Assembly: GCA_027596075.1 (NCBI GenBank)
Contig: JADGJC010000337.1
Location: 1 to 36,919 of the forward strand
Direction of reading: 5' to 3'
Origin: Rhizophlyctis rosea
Taxonomy: Eukaryota > Chytridiomycota > Chytridiomycetes > Rhizophlyctidales > Rhizophlyctidaceae
DNA: 36,919 nt
Part shown: piece by piece, positions 33,959 to 36,919 of the stretch
Numbering within the stretch: the first letter of the stretch is position 1
Layout of the letters: every line of letters begins with the position of its first letter
The notes under the pieces: model-generated
The model's database searches: none
The model's input: only the letters and a program-made list of their open reading frames with translations
What the model was told of the DNA's origin: nothing
Made by a program: the position numbers and the translations under genes

Positions 33959-36919
33959 ATGTGGGGACTGGGGAGGGACCATTCACTGAACACTTCAAAG
34001 CTCGCACTTTCTGGAGGAGATGTTGGACGAATTGCAGACGTCGAGGATTTTCACTTGACAAAGGATGGTTTTGCCGTTGTCACTTGCAGTTCATACTCCG
34101 AAGCTCTCAAACTCACGGGTATGTCATGCGGCTCTTATTATTGCAATATATATGATTCAATCGTTTTCGATGATCTATACTTACGGTGCTTCATTTCAGG
34201 CGACCTGTTGTGGGTGGGAGGTGAACCTGTTATTGCTCGGCTGGCAAGCACAATTGACGAGCTCTCTCCATCGACTCAAAACGATGCAGTTCAAGTCATC
34301 AGTGAAAATTCCTTCAACCTCAATTTCACACCTCGATCGCCGCTTTCTGCCAAATCTGCAATCGACATCCTCATCGGTCGCAAGAAGGGTGCACTTCCCG
34401 CCATCTCCGCCGCCAACGACAAGAAGGCCAAGAAGGCCAAAATTGTCAAGTTGACGACTACCGAGACCGTTGTTGAGACTCCTGTTGCCGAAGGGTCAAC
34501 ACAGAAGAAGGAGGCGAAGAAGGAGGCGAAGAAGGAGGCGGCCAAGAAGGCCAAGATTGTCGAGTTGACGACTACCGAGACCGTCGTTGAAACTCCTGTT
34601 GCCAACCGGTCAGCACAGAAGATGGAGGCGAAGAAGGCTCTGCAAAAACCACAACGACAACAGGCAAACCCGGACACGCCTACGAAGGAGACACCCAAGA
34701 AGGAGACACCGAAGAAGAAGGAGAAGGCAAACAAGCACACTTTGCCCGGCGGGTTGATGGTTGAGGATGTTGAAGTCGAGGCGGAGAACGGAAAGAAGGT
34801 TAGTTTTCATCAGTCGTGATAGTGTGACAAGTGGAGTTCCGGAACTCCTTATGCTTTGCGTGGCATGTGATGTTGACGCAATCAACTTTTCTTCATCTTT
34901 TCTATGATAATCATGCACCTCCAGATTGCCAAGTCGACGTCGATCGGACCAAATTCACGTGCGTTGGAATCTCGAATCGTGCGGCTGTTCGTCAGGAGTT
35001 TGGATGATGGATTGTGGGGAGAACCGATTATCGGTCGCGTGGAGTTCGAAGCAATTGAAGTGAGGACGCGTGGAGTTCGAAGCAATTGAAGTGAGGATTT
35101 CTTTTCCTTCATTGAAATATGTGTCGCTCCTATTCCGATGGCTAATGATCTCATTGTGCGCTATTTCTTAATTCAAGAACAAGGACTTCATGGTCGTCAT
35201 GGGCGTCGGCGAGGATGAATTCTCGAGCGAGAAGTTCCGACACGAGATTATCGATTTCTACCAATACCATGATAGTGATGGTGAGCCCGCTGGTTTGTCA
35301 CTGGGAGTGATGTAGGGAGTCAGAGTCTGTGGTTTCGGAGGTTGCGGCGGTTTCGATGGTTTCGGCGGTGTTAATTACTCAGCACGACAATTGGTGCTTT
35401 CTCTTCTATGGGCTCTGATGGAGCGTGGCGACATATTTCTTGAGCACGACAATTGGTGCTTTCTCTTCTTTTGGCTCTGATGAAGCGAGGCGACATTTTT
35501 TGCTGATCTGATGGTATACTGCTGTTTGCTAACATTCTGAGGAGGTGTCGATGGAACGGATCGGATGCGGCTCGGTTTTTTATGAGCAAGACGCACGGCC
35601 TTCCTTTCCGCACCTCAAGGAATTTTCGTGTCGAGTGATTGTGGGGAGTTGGGGGGGAAGGGTCCGTTGAGATGATGGATAGTTGATTAACCTGTTTCTG
35701 CTTGTGATTTCTTTTGGTTTGCGTTTTCCTATGATTAGGTCCGGTCGTCGCTTTTGAAACTTGGACGCATGCGCATCGTTTGGAGTTCCCCACGAATGAG
35801 AGTGCTAAGGATTTTGCGTAAGTTTGGAAACATGGTACCGCAGTTTGTTCAATGCGTCGGATGATTGATGACTGTGTATTACCTGCAGGACCCGCATCCG
35901 GCGCATTGCGGATGAACAATATGATGCGGATGTAAGGGATTTGACGAGTTCGCAGCATGTCCAACCGAAAGAAAAATCTTGTGCAACCGATGATGAGGCT
36001 CATGGACAACGCATGGAGCCTAAGCAAGCCGCTTGCGCTGGCGCCGAAGGCCTCTCCCAAATCCTCACCCGCAACTCCATCCCCGCGACGACCTACTACC
36101 CTGCCCCTACCAACCTTCCACCAGGCGTCACCATCCCGAGCTTCGCGTCTAGCAAGAGCGGAGACAACGTCCGCGTCGACGACCAGAACATCGATGGTGC
36201 CGCGCAGGCGTTGTTGGGGGCGAGTCAGGGCAGTCATGATGTGACCTTGTCGCCTGATCGGAAATGTACACCGGAGTTTGTGCCGAGGGTTACGGCGAGG
36301 GCAGGGCCGAGGCGTGTGACTGCGGGTATCAATACGGGTACTTCGCTTCCCGAGATGGAGGGTCCGAATGGTGGAGGCGGTGTGGCGGAGGGAGCACTTG
36401 CGTTGAGGAGTATGAGGAGTATGGGCATTCCGGACGCGCCGCCTTTGGAGCGATTGGATGATCGGAATGAGACGAGCGGTGGGCGAGTGGGTGGTGCGAG
36501 TTTTGTTGTTGCGACGGATGGGGATGGGAATGGGGAGGGTGGTGAAGGGGATGAGGACGAGAGGGGTAGGGATAGTGTGTGGGATCTTTTGCAGCAGTTG
36601 AGGCGAGTTGGAAAGGGAGTTGTTTCTGCGGTTGAGTGGTTGGAGGGTGCGATGCGGAGGGAGGAGGAGGAGAGGAGGGAGGAGAGGGAGGAGTTTGAGA
36701 GGGGGATGATGGAGCGGTTGGAGCGGCTCAGTGCGGAGATTGCGGAGTTGAAGAGGGAGGGGGAGGGGGTTAGGGTTGATGCCTGTACCCAAACCGTTTC
36801 GAGGGAGTTGGCAGGCGAGGAGGTTGAAAGGCGGAGGGGTGGTGAGGGAAGGTTTGGGAATCGGGTTGAGAGTGTGGGTGCGAATGGGTATGATGGAAGG
36901 GAGAATCGGTTTAGGGGGA
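33959..36919 (+). CDS. FKBP39/Fpr3-4-like protein with decayed isomerase domain (partial, runs off the window)
   Basis: Exons 33959-34120, 34201-34798, 34925-35059, 35178-35280, 35739-35817 and 35889 to the window end, all phases matching. I prefer the ATG at 33959 (MWGL, as in nucleoplasmin-like FKBPs) over the in-frame one at 33899. A Lys-rich linker holds two 38-codon repeats (LTTTETVVETPVA). HTLPGGLMVEDVEV then matches the entry to an FKBP domain. After it, FVRSLDDG and FMVVMGVGEDEF correspond to YIGKLxDG and FxLGxGEVIxGW, but the FD, EVI and Trp pocket residues and the following YGKxG strand are missing. The last exon (over 340 codons) is polar, then an acidic segment and a Glu/Arg coiled coil (MERLERLSAEIAELKRE). 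FKBPs of this type act on chromatin and the nucleolus; this one should lack prolyl-isomerase activity. Confidence 0.62.
35036..35097. repeat. 31-bp tandem duplication spanning a 5' splice site
   Basis: CGTGGAGTTCGAAGCAATTG followed by AAGTGAGGA occurs twice, offset by exactly 31 bp, at the end of the third FKBP-like exon. Each copy has a GAA|GTGAGG donor. Use of the first keeps the frame into the next exon; use of the second would add residues and meet a TGA. Confidence 0.9.
35381..35504. repeat. 62-bp direct repeat carrying a small hairpin, two copies
   Basis: AGCACGACAATTGGTGCTTT begins at 35381 and at 35443, inside the unusually long (458-nt) fourth intron of the FKBP-like gene. The core AGCAC/GTGCT is an inverted repeat and is shared, with the same 62-bp spacing, with the pair at 19683-19806 on the other strand. 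Confidence 0.82.

Noticed and set aside
35371..36792. Minus-strand 473-codon open frame
   Set aside because: It is antisense to the long, in-phase last exon of the FKBP-like gene and crosses that gene's splice sites; its composition is that of a complement of coding sequence.

Overview
The window looks like nuclear DNA of a fungus, possibly an early-diverging (chytrid-like) lineage. Genes are close together on both strands. They are split by many short GT-AG introns of about 40-150 nt, and splice phases agree across every junction I placed. Recognisable proteins are eukaryotic housekeeping types (FEN1, a TRF4-type poly(A) polymerase, karyopherin alpha, FKBP, DEAD-box). The lineage is an inference. 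One run of ten Ns (16932-16941) and several long C homopolymers show that the assembly is weak in places.

Layout. 519-1744 (-): unrecognised two-exon gene with a hydrophobic C-terminus. About 3352-5462 (+): glucose-6-phosphate isomerase-like gene with an intact first sugar-isomerase domain and a degenerate second one. 5473-6897 (+): TRF4-type non-canonical poly(A) polymerase with an RGG tail, only 10 bp further on. 9252-9691 (+): small two-exon gene. 10893-12782 (-): complete 11-exon FEN1, divergent from 13291-16138 (+), a 12-exon, highly derived importin-alpha-like protein. 16992-19407 (-): decayed DEAD-box (Dbp5-like) gene with an Arg/Ser-rich and coiled-coil tail running through poly-G. 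19863-20971 (-): six-exon gene with a possible RRM. 21445-22171: four hairpin elements. 22650-26100 (-): large Cys-rich protein. 26101-33230: mostly gene-poor, with a family-10 pectate lyase relic at 29644-29844. 33231-33562: tandem array related to the hairpin elements. 33959 to beyond the window end (+): FKBP-like gene whose isomerase domain is decayed and which continues into a long acidic coiled-coil tail.

The main result is that four independent genes (GPI-like, DEAD-like, FKBP-like, importin-alpha-like) keep fold-level similarity to housekeeping proteins but have lost catalytic or ligand-binding residues, while their frames and splice sites are mostly kept. Three of the four carry added coiled-coil or low-complexity tails. 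FEN1 and the poly(A) polymerase in the same window keep all catalytic residues, so poor sequence quality alone does not explain this.

A second result is two small hairpin repeat families, each present at two distant sites. One is found as four dispersed copies and as a 58/59-bp tandem array. The other is found as pairs spaced exactly 62 bp apart.
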